The notes: generated by a model not told the origin, from the letters alone. A stretch of DNA of 46,028 bases from Segatella copri (GCF_009494395.1 NZ_VZCB01000033.1:1-46028); one strand, 5' to 3'. Counted from the stretch's first letter, positions 35,875 to 44,282 are shown. Made by a program: numbers and translations.

Positions 35875-36711
35875 ATGAAGTTTAGGGTATTGGTTGGTAG
35901 CCTGCTTGTCTGGGGGAGTTTGCCGGGTTGGGCAATGCCGGGTAGTTCAATGTCGGGTAGTTCAATGTCGGGTCGGACAATGCAGAGTTTGGGAATTTTA
36001 GCCCTTTCTGGGGGTAGGAGCTTTTGTGCTTTCAGCCCATCCTTGGAGCACTCGAAAAAGATAGAAGAAAGCGCTTCCTTTCAAGAGAAGAAGGGGGATA
36101 GGAAGGAGGATGCCGAGCAGTTGGCGAGGGCATTGGATTACTTCGCTTCCGAGAAATTTCATGAGTGCCTGGTGTTGCTCCAGCCGCTCAACAGGCGTTA
36201 TAAGCTGAATCCCCGCTACCGGGCTTATCTGGCGGTGTGCCTGTATTATGAGTGGGAGTATGCCGAAGCCATCCGGCTTTTTGATGAGGTGATTCCGCAG
36301 TTGCAGGGTGTGGCTCCCCATGAGCTTTCGCTCTATTACTGGATGGATGCCGAGAGTTATTTTGCGCTCCAGCAGTATGCCCGTGCCTTGCCGCTCTACG
36401 GGAAGATGCTGCCGCTCTGCAGGGATAATGAGAAGCCTGATGCCTATTATCGCCTGGGCTTCTGCCATCTCTTTGCGGCAGAAAGTTCGGGGGCTTCTTC
36501 TTCAGAAAAGGTTTCGGGTTCTTCGGAAAGTTCGGAGGCTTCAGAAAAGGCTTCGGGTTCTTCGGAAAGTTCGGGTTCATCGGCAGAAGAAAGGAAGAAG
36601 GCGAAGGAATGTTTCGAGCTTTCCCTGGAAGGATATTTAAAGTATAGGAACACTCCCAAAGAAAAGGCAAGAATCGCTCAGATTCGCCACATGTTAGGAG
36701 GTTTGAAATAA
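35875..36711 (+). CDS. Secreted TPR-like protein with Ser-rich insert
   Basis: A 278-residue protein beginning right after the previous stop codon. A signal peptide (MKFRVLVGSLLVWGSLPGWA) is followed by a short repeated stretch (GSSMSGSSMSG, from a 15-bp DNA repeat at 35939-35968). Residues about 75-200 contain TPR-type helices (LARALDYFASEKFHECLVLL, AYLAVCLYYEWEYAEAIRLF, DAESYFALQQYARALPLYGK, DAYYRLGFCHLF). A low-complexity Ser/Glu/Gly insert encoded by two 39-bp repeats (36501 and 36540) splits off a last helical pair. It probably scaffolds protein contacts in the periplasm with the beta-helix lipoprotein. Function unknown. Confidence 0.75.
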   Translation: MKFRVLVGSLLVWGSLPGWAMPGSSMSGSSMSGRTMQSLGILALSGGRSFCAFSPSLEHSKKIEESASFQEKKGDRKEDAEQLARALDYFASEKFHECLVLLQPLNRRYKLNPRYRAYLAVCLYYEWEYAEAIRLFDEVIPQLQGVAPHELSLYYWMDAESYFALQQYARALPLYGKMLPLCRDNEKPDAYYRLGFCHLFAAESSGASSSEKVSGSSESSEASEKASGSSESSGSSAEERKKAKECFELSLEGYLKYRNTPKEKARIAQIRHMLGGLK

Positions 36712-36716
36712 GACAG

Positions 36717-36756
36717 AAACTCCCGCTAGGCTTTTCCGATTGCCTAGCGGGAGTTT
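36717..36756. terminator. Strong bidirectional terminator
   Basis: AAACTCCCGCTAGGC (36717-36731) pairs perfectly with 36742-36756; 10-base loop; T-rich flank. It separates the convergent TPR and cytidine deaminase genes. Confidence 0.9.
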
Positions 36757-36775
36757 TGTTGATGATGAATTCCCT

Positions 36776-37258
36776 TTATTCCTTCATGTTCGCATCCACG
36801 AAAGAGAAGGGGAGGAGGTCCTTGATGCTGTGGAAGCAGAAGATGCCATTCTCGCCATAGAGCAGGATGCGGACGGGCTGCTGATAGCGGTCTTCCATTT
36901 CCAATATCACCTGGCGGCAGGCACCGCAGGGCGAAATAGGCGACTTGAGGAAACCGTTCTCGTTGCGGGCAGCTATCGCCAGGGTGGTAATCGCCAGCTC
37001 AGGATAATAGCTCTGCGCACCAAAGATGGCACTGCGCTCGGCACACAGTCCCGATGGGAATGCCGCATTCTCCTGATTGGCTCCTATCACCATTTTGCCG
37101 TCGGCAAGAAGACAGGCAGCACCTACGTAGAAATGACTGTAGTTGGCATAGGCGTGATTCGTAGCGTCCATCGCTTTCTTCACCAACTCCTGCTCTGTTT
37201 CGCTCAACTCCGAGAGCTCAGCTATCTGGTATTGGATCTTTAATTCTTTCTCTTTCAT
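36776..37258 (-). CDS. cdd: Cytidine deaminase
   Basis: A 160-residue zinc enzyme that converts cytidine or deoxycytidine to uridine or deoxyuridine for pyrimidine salvage. Zinc ligand and catalytic glutamate are in PSGLCAERSAIFGA, and the other two cysteines are in SPCGACRQVILE, the tetrameric short form. The start codon is the only one giving the complete N-terminus. The M64 peptidase gene lies 36 bases upstream on the same strand, so the two could be co-transcribed although unrelated in function. Confidence 0.95.
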   Translation of the reverse strand: MKEKELKIQYQIAELSELSETEQELVKKAMDATNHAYANYSHFYVGAACLLADGKMVIGANQENAAFPSGLCAERSAIFGAQSYYPELAITTLAIAARNENGFLKSPISPCGACRQVILEMEDRYQQPVRILLYGENGIFCFHSIKDLLPFSFVDANMKE

Positions 37259-37294
37259 AAGTTGTTCTATTATAGGTTTTTTTAACCGCTCATA

Positions 37295-38584
37295 CTACTT
37301 CGTATAGAAATCGATGATCTGCTTCAATGCATCCTGGCAAACGGCGCAGAACTCCGGAGTCTCGTTGATGCGCATGCGGCAGTCCTGAACGCCACGGTAT
37401 ACGCCCTTAGGACTGTATCCGGCACCCTCGAAGACGCCCACCTTGGTCTTTGCCACCTTCTCGTTCTTTGACAATGGAGTAGGAACCTTGGTGCCCTTCT
37501 TGATCATGTTCTCCCATTTTCCGTGGAAGTCGGCAAGGGTGGTGATGTTCTTCTCCCATGGCTCCACATCGTGTGGATACATCGGAATCTGCTCTGACTC
37601 GTAGGCATACTCATCGGCAAGACCGGCAAATGAATGTCCGAACTCGTGTACCACTACCGGCTTGAACCACTGCTGGTGGCAGGTGGTGAGGTTGTAGGAG
37701 TTGAGGATGCCGCCGCCACCGTATTTGTCTGAATTCACGAGGACGATGATGTGCTCGTATGGCGTACCAGCCAGCCAGTTGTGCAGGTCCTTCAGATGCA
37801 GGGTGGTCAGGTATCGGTCGCTGTAGAAGGTGTCGAAATGGGAGCTGAGTGCAGTCTTGTGCCAGATGCCCTTGGAAGGGATGCTAGGTCCGCTCTCCTG
37901 GGATGGCGACTTCACGGCAACGATGTTGAAGCGGTCTCTCATGCTCTTGAACGGCTCGTGGGCGAAGATGGCCTCCGTAGCCTCCTTGGCATCCTTCAGG
38001 AAGACAGGCATTTCTGCCTCGGTGTAGCCCTCAGCCACGTAGGCGATGTGGATACACTTGGTGGTATCGGCAGCCTGCTGCAGGGTTTCGTAAGGAGTTG
38101 GCTGGTTGCCCATCTGATGGATGAGGATGTCCTTTGGAGCCACCTGATGGGTGAGCGATGTCATCACCTCGCGTCGGTTGTTGCGCAGGTCTACGGTGAT
38201 GTCTACCGTATCCTTTGGCATCGGCACGAGGAATACGTTTTCGAAACTCTGTGTATTCTTCTCTGATTCCGGGTAGGAGAGCCATTCCTGGAAGAGGGTA
38301 GAGAAGGAGTTGCGGTAAATGACCTTGCCCGTGCGATGGTCGCGGACGGTAATCTGTCCGTTGCCCTCTACAGGCAGTTCAGCCAGTCGCTGGTGCCTGC
38401 CATACCATCGTGGCATCACGTTCAGCTGGTCTACGGCAATCATCTGTGTCTTCTTGTTGCCGGCAAAGGTATAGTCTACTCGCAGTGTCTTGTCTACGAA
38501 ATAATCGTCAAAGTTCTGCGCCTGTATTGTGCTGGGCGCCAGCAGCATCGCCATGGTGGCGAGGGATAATATCATTTTCTTCAT
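37295..38584 (-). CDS. Secreted M64-family (IgA peptidase) metallopeptidase
   Basis: A 429-residue secreted zinc peptidase. A Sec signal peptide (KKMILSLATMAMLLAPSTIQ, cut after AQA-like AQ) precedes an N-terminal beta-sandwich domain (about 25-150) that is characteristic of M64 proteins, then the catalytic domain with HEFGHSFAGLADEYAYE, the extended HExxH motif. It ends in a Cys-rich segment (CRMRINETPEFCAVCQDALK). The family was named for IgA-cleaving activity in Clostridium ramosum; in Bacteroidales its natural substrate is not established. It may act on host or microbial glycoproteins in the gut. Confidence 0.9.
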   Translation of the reverse strand: MKKMILSLATMAMLLAPSTIQAQNFDDYFVDKTLRVDYTFAGNKKTQMIAVDQLNVMPRWYGRHQRLAELPVEGNGQITVRDHRTGKVIYRNSFSTLFQEWLSYPESEKNTQSFENVFLVPMPKDTVDITVDLRNNRREVMTSLTHQVAPKDILIHQMGNQPTPYETLQQAADTTKCIHIAYVAEGYTEAEMPVFLKDAKEATEAIFAHEPFKSMRDRFNIVAVKSPSQESGPSIPSKGIWHKTALSSHFDTFYSDRYLTTLHLKDLHNWLAGTPYEHIIVLVNSDKYGGGGILNSYNLTTCHQQWFKPVVVHEFGHSFAGLADEYAYESEQIPMYPHDVEPWEKNITTLADFHGKWENMIKKGTKVPTPLSKNEKVAKTKVGVFEGAGYSPKGVYRGVQDCRMRINETPEFCAVCQDALKQIIDFYTK

Positions 38585-38672
38585 TGTCTTTTCATTTGAA
38601 ATTCACATTCACATTCACATTTCGTTCACATTTCCGGCAGGTGCCATGAAATCACCGAATCACCAAGTGACC

Positions 38673-38710
38673 GAATCACTAATCACTAAAAAATAATCAC
38701 TAATCAATTA
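38673..38710 (-). repeat. TAGTGATTA-type repeat after the glucosaminidase gene
   Basis: On the minus strand the stop codon TAA is followed by TTGATTAGTGATTATT, then TTAGTGATTAGTGATT. It is the same family as 29184-29311, again in sense orientation directly after a stop codon. A short TTCACA repeat lies further on at about 38601-38630. Confidence 0.75.
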
Positions 38711-39634
38711 TCTCACTCTCAGCCTGTCGCCTATTCTGAGCTTGTAGTCGGCAGGGAGATGGTTCTTCTTGTAGAGATACTTCATGCGCATGCCATACTT
38801 CTGCGAGATGGTGTACATGCTTTCTCCCGGCTGAACCACGTGTGGACGTCGCTTGTACTGCTTAGGCGCCTTCTTGCGTTTCTTCTTCAGATAGATGATG
38901 TCGCCCTTCTTCAGCACGTCGTGCTTGTCGCGCTCGTTGTATCTAGCCAGTTTTCTCCAGCTGATGCCCACTTCCTTGCCCAGTGCCTTGAAGGTATCTC
39001 CCTCGCGGGCATAGAGATAGTAGTTGTCGTTGAACAGGTGGATAGGGTGGAGCAGCCCCTGACCGTTGATAGGCTGGTCGGTGCCGCTGTGGCTTGCCAT
39101 GAAGCGGTCGTAGCGCTTTGCCTTGTCGTAGTCGAAGAGCTTGTAGAGTTCGATAATCTGTATCAGCTTGTTGGCATACTGCGGATTGGTGGCATAGCCG
39201 CAGGCCTTCAGTCCTCTCGCCCAACCCTTGTAGTCGGTCTGCGAGAGCTGGAACAGTCGGGAATAGCGTGGCTGTCTTGCAAGAAACTTGCTATGGTCTT
39301 CATAGCTGTCTCTTGCGTCACGGTATACTCTGAAGCATTCGCCCCGGGCATCGTCGTCATGATACTGTGTAGGACCGGTCCAGTCGTGGCATTTGATGCC
39401 GAAGTGGTTGTTGCCCTGCCTCACGAGGTCGCTCCTGCCGGCAGCACTCTCAAAGAGTCCCTGTGCTAGGGTGATGCTGGCAGGTATGCGGTAACGTAGC
39501 ATCTGTTCGATGGCCAGGTCCTTATACTGGTTGATGTATGTCTGGTAGGTCTGATTCCATTTCATCTGTGCTCCCGAAGAGAGTGCGCAGGTTGATAGCA
39601 AAAAGGCCAGAAAATATGTTTTTATTCGATTCAT
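38708..39634 (-). CDS. Peptidoglycan hydrolase: glucosaminidase domain plus two LysM
   Basis: A 308-residue secreted protein. After a signal peptide (MNRIKTYFLAFLLSTCALSS) comes a FlgJ/Flg_glucosaminidase-type domain (about 30-170), with catalytic glutamate in ITLAQGLFESAAGRSDLVRQ and the typical NNHFGIKCHDW and GLKACGYATNP ends. Two LysM peptidoglycan-binding modules follow (about 205-255 and 264-308; the second HVVQPGESMYTISQKYGM is clear, the first more diverged). It would cut glycan strands during growth or division. A TATTTTTGC box on the minus strand at 39638-39646 lies only four bases before the ATG, which would make the message leaderless if used. Confidence 0.9.
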   Translation of the reverse strand: MNRIKTYFLAFLLSTCALSSGAQMKWNQTYQTYINQYKDLAIEQMLRYRIPASITLAQGLFESAAGRSDLVRQGNNHFGIKCHDWTGPTQYHDDDARGECFRVYRDARDSYEDHSKFLARQPRYSRLFQLSQTDYKGWARGLKACGYATNPQYANKLIQIIELYKLFDYDKAKRYDRFMASHSGTDQPINGQGLLHPIHLFNDNYYLYAREGDTFKALGKEVGISWRKLARYNERDKHDVLKKGDIIYLKKKRKKAPKQYKRRPHVVQPGESMYTISQKYGMRMKYLYKKNHLPADYKLRIGDRLRVR

Positions 39635-39689
39635 AGTGCAAAAATAATAAAAAAAGGAATAAAACCATCATTTATTTAAGTATTTTCAC

Positions 39690-39698
39690 TATCTTTGC
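39690..39698 (+). promoter_or_regulatory. -7 box of the HPPK-like gene
   Basis: TATCTTTGC, a perfect consensus; a leader of about 75 bases to the ATG at 39781. Confidence 0.6.
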
Positions 39699-39780
39699 AT
39701 AAGAATTATATTAATTGGCTGCCTTCGGCAATTCGGGGAACCGTTCTTTCGTAGCTCCCGGCAGCAAAAATGAAGAGAAA

Positions 39781-40218
39781 ATGCTTAATTTCAAGAAGAA
39801 AATACTGATCATCTTTGCAGTGGGTTCCAACGAGAATCAGAAGAATCATGTGGCTATGGCCAAAAGTCAGCTGGAGAATGCCTTTGAAGACATCAGGTTC
39901 AGCCCTGACATGTGGACCAAACCCATCGGCATGCCTCATTCCAAACCGTTTCTCAATACGGTTGGGGCGACGTATGTCCATGTGGTTGAGGACCGTGTGC
40001 TGCAGGCGTTCCGGGATGTGGAGCGGAGATGTGGGCGCACCGTTGCCCGCAGCAGGCGTGGGGAGATTCTGATAGATGTAGACCTGCTCTTCTATGAGGA
40101 TCACTTCTGCCATGAAGAGGACTGGGACCGCGACTATATCCGGCAACTGGTCAGGGAACTCAAGCCGTATCTCTCGGAAGAAGAGTGGAAGATGCTGGCG
40201 GAGAAAATCAAGGAATAA
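39781..40218 (+). CDS. HPPK (FolK)-like protein
   Basis: A 145-residue protein resembling 6-hydroxymethyl-7,8-dihydropterin pyrophosphokinase. It has the GSNENQ of strand 1, the TKPIGMPHSKPFLNTVGATY segment that matches the pterin-binding region, and RRGEILIDVDLLFYED with the two Mg-binding aspartates. It is shorter than typical FolK (about 160) and has a divergent middle; the folate role is probable but not certain. The frame is open from 39715, but the TSS expected from the -7 box at 39690 leaves only about 10 bases there, so the start at 39781 is preferred. It is alone on the plus strand. Confidence 0.72.
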   Translation: MLNFKKKILIIFAVGSNENQKNHVAMAKSQLENAFEDIRFSPDMWTKPIGMPHSKPFLNTVGATYVHVVEDRVLQAFRDVERRCGRTVARSRRGEILIDVDLLFYEDHFCHEEDWDRDYIRQLVRELKPYLSEEEWKMLAEKIKE

Positions 40219-40224
40219 AAAAAG

Positions 40225-40270
40225 AATCCGAATCTCGTGCTTTTGGGAATCAGAGCACGGGATTCGGATT
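40225..40270. terminator. Bidirectional terminator
   Basis: AATCCGAATCTCGTGCT (40225-40241) pairs with AGCACGGGATTCGGATT (40254-40270), with one mismatch or G-U. It is followed by TTCTTTTG on plus and A/T-rich sequence on minus. It overlaps the last codons of nrdG (ends 40250). Confidence 0.85.
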
Positions 40271-40765
40271 TTCTTTTGTGAGATGTATTTCTACTACCTT
40301 GCCTTCCTGCAGGGATTTCTTTACATTGATGATGCGCTGGTTGCTGCTGCCCCGGAAGAAGAGGTCGGTATCGCGCTTGTCCTTCTGGTAAGGACCGTCT
40401 ACCAGTACGTCTATCAGCTTCAGGAGTTCAAGCTGAGCCGGATTCTTCACCAGATTCTCGAAGAGAAAGCCCGTGAAGCACCAGATGGTCTTGTCGCTCT
40501 GCTGGCGGATGGCTCGTGCCAGTTCGGCAAAACCCTCTGCCTGAAACATCGGGTCGCCGCCCGAGAAGGTGACGTTGGCGAAGGGATCGTCCATGATTTC
40601 CTTCATCAGCTCCTCGGTAGACGTCATCGTGCCATGGTTGATGTCCCATGACTGGGGATTATGACACTCCGGACAGTGGTTCGGGCAGCCGGCACAATAT
40701 ATGGATGTGCGGAAGCCCGGACCATCTACCATCGTATCATGTACTACGCTTAATACGCTGATCAT
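40250..40765 (-). CDS. nrdG: Anaerobic ribonucleotide reductase activating protein
   Basis: A 171-residue radical-SAM activase. The cluster cysteines are in CAGCPNHCPECHNPQSW, and the SAM-binding GGDP is in VTFSGGDPMFQAEGF. It makes the glycyl radical on NrdD using SAM and a [4Fe-4S] cluster. It lies 27 bases after the nrdD stop codon, and the short gap is filled by the TAGTGATTA repeat. The terminator stem runs into its final codons. Confidence 0.95.
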   Translation of the reverse strand: MISVLSVVHDTMVDGPGFRTSIYCAGCPNHCPECHNPQSWDINHGTMTSTEELMKEIMDDPFANVTFSGGDPMFQAEGFAELARAIRQQSDKTIWCFTGFLFENLVKNPAQLELLKLIDVLVDGPYQKDKRDTDLFFRGSSNQRIINVKKSLQEGKVVEIHLTKENPNPVL

Positions 40766-40798
40766 TAATCAATAATCACTAATAATTAATCACTACTT
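40766..40798 (-). repeat. TAGTGATTA repeat between nrdD and nrdG
   Basis: On the minus strand the TAG stop of nrdD begins TAGTGATTAATTATTAGTGA, then TTATTGATTAATGATC. It matches the 35-bp units at 29184 and is again in sense orientation at a stop codon. Confidence 0.8.
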
Positions 40799-43012
40799 TG
40801 AACCTCCAATATGTGTCACACGGTCGTGGAGCTCTGCCAGCTTGCCACTGTTCCAGCGGTCGGTGGTACCTACCAGGTAGCCGGTGATGCGCTGAAGCTT
40901 GTCGATGTGGTGGCTGCCGCACTTTGGACAAACCTCCAGGTTGGCATCAGCATTCTCGTAGCCGCAGTCCAGACAGCGGTTGCGGTTGTGGTTCACGGAA
41001 CCGTAGCCCATGTTGTACTTGTCCATCATGTCTACCACGCTGGCGATGACTGCTGGGTTGTGGGTAGCGTCGCCGTCAATCTCTACATAGAAGATGTGAC
41101 CGCCACGGGTCAGGTCGTGGTAAGGAGCCTCGATCTTTGCCTTCTGCAGCGCTGTACACTTGTAGTATACAGGCACGTGGTTGGAGTTGGTATAGTAGTC
41201 GCGGTCTGTAACGCCTGGGATGATGCCAAACTCCTTGCGGTCCTTCTTGGTAAACTTGCCGCTCAAGCCCTCGGCTGGGGTAGCCAGCACGGAGTAGTTG
41301 TGGTGATATTTCTCGCTGAATTCGTTGGCACGGTCGCGCATGTAGGTCACGATCTTCAGACCCAGCTCCTGAGCTTCCTCGCTCTCGCCGTGGTGCTTGC
41401 CGATGAGCGCCTTGAGGCACTCTGCCAGTCCGATGAATCCGATGCCCAGTGTACCGTGGTTGATGACGCTCTCGATGGTGTCAGTAGGCTCCAGCTTGTC
41501 AGCGCCCACCCAGAGATATTTCATCAGCAGTGGGAACTGCTTTGCCATGGCTGACTTCTGGAACTGGAATCGCTCGTCCAGCTGCTTGGCAGTGATATCC
41601 AGCAGGTTGTCGAGCTTGGCAAAGAACATGTCGATGCGCTGCTGCTTGTTCTCGATGCCCATGCATTCGATGGCGAGCTTCACGATATTGATGGTAGAGA
41701 AGCTCAGGTTGCCTCGTGCGATGCTGGTCTTCTCGCCCCAGCGGTCTTCGAATACGCGGGTGCGGCATCCCATGGTTGCTATCTCCCACTTGTAGCGCTC
41801 AGGGTCGTCAGCTCTCCACTTCTCGTTCTGGTTGAATGTGGCATCCAGGTTCAGGAAGTTAGGGAAGAAACGGCGTGCTGTCACCTTGCATGCAAGCTGG
41901 TAGAGGTCGTAGTTTCTGTCCTCAGGCAGATAGTTGACGCCTCTCTTCTTCTTCCATATCTGGATAGGGAAGATGGCAGTCTCGCCGTTGCCCACGCCGT
42001 CGTAGGTGCTGAGCAGGATTTCGCGCATGATGCAGCGACCCTCGGCACTGGTATCCGTACCATAGTTGATGCTTGAGAATACCACCTGGTTACCGCCACG
42101 TGAGTGGATGGTGTTCATGTTGTGGATGAAAGCCTCCATAGCCTGATGCACGCGGTTCACGGTCTTGTTGATGGCGTGCTGCTCCAGGCGTGCCTTGCCC
42201 TGCAGTCCGTCCAGCGGCTTCTCCTCGTAGTCATCGATAGGAGCGTCGTAGAGGTCCTTCAGGTCTTCGCCTGTCAGCTTCTCCAGGTTCTTCACCTCTT
42301 CCTGATACGACATGCGTACGTATGGAGCCAGGTAGAAGTCGAAGGCTGGGATAGCCTGTCCGCCGTGCATTTCGTTCTGGCAGGTTTCCAGCGAGATGCA
42401 GGCCAGTACGGCTGCTGTCTCTATGCGCTTGGCAGGACGGCTTGAACCGTGGCCTGCGGTGAATCCGTGGTGCAGGATGATGTCCAGTGGATGCTGCACG
42501 CAGGTGAGGCTCTTGGTTGGATAGTAGTCCTTGTCGTGGATGTGGAGATAGTTGTGCGTAACGGCGTCGCGCGACTCTTCTGAGAGCAGGTAGTCGTCAA
42601 CGAAAGGCTTGGTGGTCTCCGATGCGAACTTCATCATCATTCCGGCAGGAGTGTCAGCGTTCATGTTGGCATTCTCGCGGGTGATGTCGTTGTTCTTGGC
42701 ATTGACGATGCTCATGAACACGTCGCGTGTCTTCGCCTTGCGGGCGATGTTGCGCTGGTTGCGGTATGCGATATACTTCTGGGCAACATCCTTGCGGGCA
42801 CTCTTCATGAGTTCCATCTCGATGGCGTCCTGGATGGCCTCCACGCTCATCTGGCTCTTGCCACGATAAGAGATGTGGTCAGTGATCTGCTCGATGAGGG
42901 CGGTATCTTCACCCTTATCGGTATGCAACATGGCTTTACGGATTGCAGCCATTATCTTTTGTTCGTTGAATCCAACGATGCGTCCGTCGCGCTTTACTAC
43001 TGTCTGAATCAT
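40793..43012 (-). CDS. nrdD: Anaerobic (class III) ribonucleoside-triphosphate reductase
   Basis: A 739-residue enzyme making deoxynucleotides without oxygen. An ATP-cone (MIQTVVKRDGRIVGFNEQKI, about 1-90) controls activity. The barrel has the substrate-site pattern, and the C-terminus has two CxxC pairs (CLDCGY and CPKCGSHH) for zinc, followed by the glycyl-radical loop RITGYLVGTTDRWNSGK. Its promoter box lies at 43103-43111, so the leader is about 85 bases. It is co-transcribed with nrdG. Confidence 0.97.
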   Translation of the reverse strand: MIQTVVKRDGRIVGFNEQKIMAAIRKAMLHTDKGEDTALIEQITDHISYRGKSQMSVEAIQDAIEMELMKSARKDVAQKYIAYRNQRNIARKAKTRDVFMSIVNAKNNDITRENANMNADTPAGMMMKFASETTKPFVDDYLLSEESRDAVTHNYLHIHDKDYYPTKSLTCVQHPLDIILHHGFTAGHGSSRPAKRIETAAVLACISLETCQNEMHGGQAIPAFDFYLAPYVRMSYQEEVKNLEKLTGEDLKDLYDAPIDDYEEKPLDGLQGKARLEQHAINKTVNRVHQAMEAFIHNMNTIHSRGGNQVVFSSINYGTDTSAEGRCIMREILLSTYDGVGNGETAIFPIQIWKKKRGVNYLPEDRNYDLYQLACKVTARRFFPNFLNLDATFNQNEKWRADDPERYKWEIATMGCRTRVFEDRWGEKTSIARGNLSFSTINIVKLAIECMGIENKQQRIDMFFAKLDNLLDITAKQLDERFQFQKSAMAKQFPLLMKYLWVGADKLEPTDTIESVINHGTLGIGFIGLAECLKALIGKHHGESEEAQELGLKIVTYMRDRANEFSEKYHHNYSVLATPAEGLSGKFTKKDRKEFGIIPGVTDRDYYTNSNHVPVYYKCTALQKAKIEAPYHDLTRGGHIFYVEIDGDATHNPAVIASVVDMMDKYNMGYGSVNHNRNRCLDCGYENADANLEVCPKCGSHHIDKLQRITGYLVGTTDRWNSGKLAELHDRVTHIGGSK

Positions 43013-43102
43013 TATACTATTACTTTTACGATTAATGACTAAATTGCTTTATATTAAGTTCTTATGTTACGAATAGATTACAGTGTAACCATTTTCGACA
43101 TT

Positions 43103-43111
43103 GCAAAGATA
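43103..43111 (-). promoter_or_regulatory. Promoter of nrdDG
   Basis: Minus strand TATCTTTGC, perfect -7, with TTG about 19 bases upstream (in CTTGCCG). No NrdR-box pair was recognised. Confidence 0.65.
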
Positions 43112-43195
43112 CAAATAATTCCTGAAACGGCAAGCTTTTGGATAACTTTTTTATAGTTAAAAAATATTAAGTCGCTGAAAATCAAGGAAATAATA

Positions 43196-43241
43196 AAACG
43201 TTTTGGAAAACCTTTACAAAAATTTGTTTTCCAAAACGTTT
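43196..43241 (-). terminator. Terminator of the pantothenate kinase gene
   Basis: A perfect 16-bp stem, AAACGTTTTGGAAAAC (43196-43211) with GTTTTCCAAAACGTTT (43226-43241), 14-base loop; on the minus strand it is followed by TATTATTTCC. Confidence 0.8.
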
Positions 43242-43330
43242 AAATGGTTATATATCAGGCCGTTGCGGCGCTGTGCTTTCTGTGGGTGCTTTTTTCTTGT
43301 TTCTTGTGCTTTCTCTGCCGGGGCAGACTG

Positions 43331-44167
43331 TTACTCCTTCTGCCCCCTCTTGTAGTCGAGGGCAGCGCCGATGGCGGTACAGAACTCCGAGTATTTCGGT
43401 ATTCTGAATCTCACGCCGTAGAGCTTCTCCATTGCAGGGAAAACCTCGCGGCACTGGGGCAGGAGGGTGAGATTGCCTATCATCACGAAGTCCTTGATGC
43501 CCGATTCCAGGGACGAGAGGATGGTGGCAGAACCGATGCTCTGCAATACCATGCCGATGAGTCCCATGGCGATGTCCTCGCGCGATGCATTCGCCTTGGC
43601 ATTGCTGAAGAGCGAAGCCGTGGCGGTCATCGGAAGACCCGGCAGAGGCTTGGCGCTGATGTCGCCTATCAGGAGGTTGATCTTCGAGATGTCACCGTCC
43701 TTAGCCAGGTTCACTATCTGCTTGATGTCGTCGGTCTTCAGCATGATGCGGCTCAGTCCCGCCAGGGTGCCGCCTCCGATACCGATACCTCCGATGTGCT
43801 TGATGTCGTTGCCGTCGCATTTCACGAGCGATGTTCCCGTGCCCATGCTCACCACGATCATGCGGTCGAGCTTGCTCTCATATCGGGCTCCCAGTCCGTC
43901 GGCAACGAATTCCTCACTCTTCGATGTGGGCAGACCGTAAATGCGCTCGTCGATGTAGGCTGCTCCCACACCGGTCAGCATCACGTGTTCCACCTCGTCG
44001 AGGGCAATCCTGTTGTCGTGCAGGTATTTTCCGAAGGCTCCGTAGAGCGATGTGATGGGGTCGGTAGCCTTGATGCGGATAGGGCTGATTACCATTCCGC
44101 TGGCGTCGATACCTACTATCTTGGTCGTAGAAATGCCTACGTCTATTCCGATTACTATCTTCTTCAT
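43331..44167 (-). CDS. coaW: Type II pantothenate kinase
   Basis: A 278-residue kinase of the eukaryote-like Fumble/CoaW family (ASKHA fold). The phosphate-1 loop is IGIDVGISTTKIVGID, the phosphate-2 motif is VVSMGTGTSLVKCDG, and the GGIGIGGGTLAGLSRI adenosine motif is complete. It phosphorylates pantothenate, the first step of coenzyme A synthesis; type II enzymes are usually not feedback-inhibited as strongly as type I. It has its own -7 box at 44201-44209 and a terminator on the other side, so it is a single-gene unit. Confidence 0.9.
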   Translation of the reverse strand: MKKIVIGIDVGISTTKIVGIDASGMVISPIRIKATDPITSLYGAFGKYLHDNRIALDEVEHVMLTGVGAAYIDERIYGLPTSKSEEFVADGLGARYESKLDRMIVVSMGTGTSLVKCDGNDIKHIGGIGIGGGTLAGLSRIMLKTDDIKQIVNLAKDGDISKINLLIGDISAKPLPGLPMTATASLFSNAKANASREDIAMGLIGMVLQSIGSATILSSLESGIKDFVMIGNLTLLPQCREVFPAMEKLYGVRFRIPKYSEFCTAIGAALDYKRGQKE

Positions 44168-44200
44168 CTCAATATTTTTCTGTATTTTGTTTTTGCGGGT

Positions 44201-44209
44201 GCAAAGTTA
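44201..44209 (-). promoter_or_regulatory. -7 box of coaW
   Basis: Minus strand TAACTTTGC, perfect TAnnTTTGC, 33 bases before the start codon. Confidence 0.65.
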
Positions 44210-44223
44210 CTCCAAAAAAAAGA

Positions 44224-44257
44224 CACTGCAAAATAAAACCTCATTTATTTTGCAGTG
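44224..44257 (-). terminator. Terminator of the DASS transporter gene
   Basis: A perfect 14-bp stem, CACTGCAAAATAAA (44224-44237) with TTTATTTTGCAGTG (44244-44257), followed on the minus strand by TCTTTTTTTT, a textbook terminator. Confidence 0.92.
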
Positions 44258-44282
44258 GTCTCTTATTTATTGTAGTTTCTCC

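Noticed and set aside
43244..44236. 330-codon plus-strand open frame opposite coaW
   Set aside because: Antisense shadow of the pantothenate kinase gene; its product has no recognisable domain.
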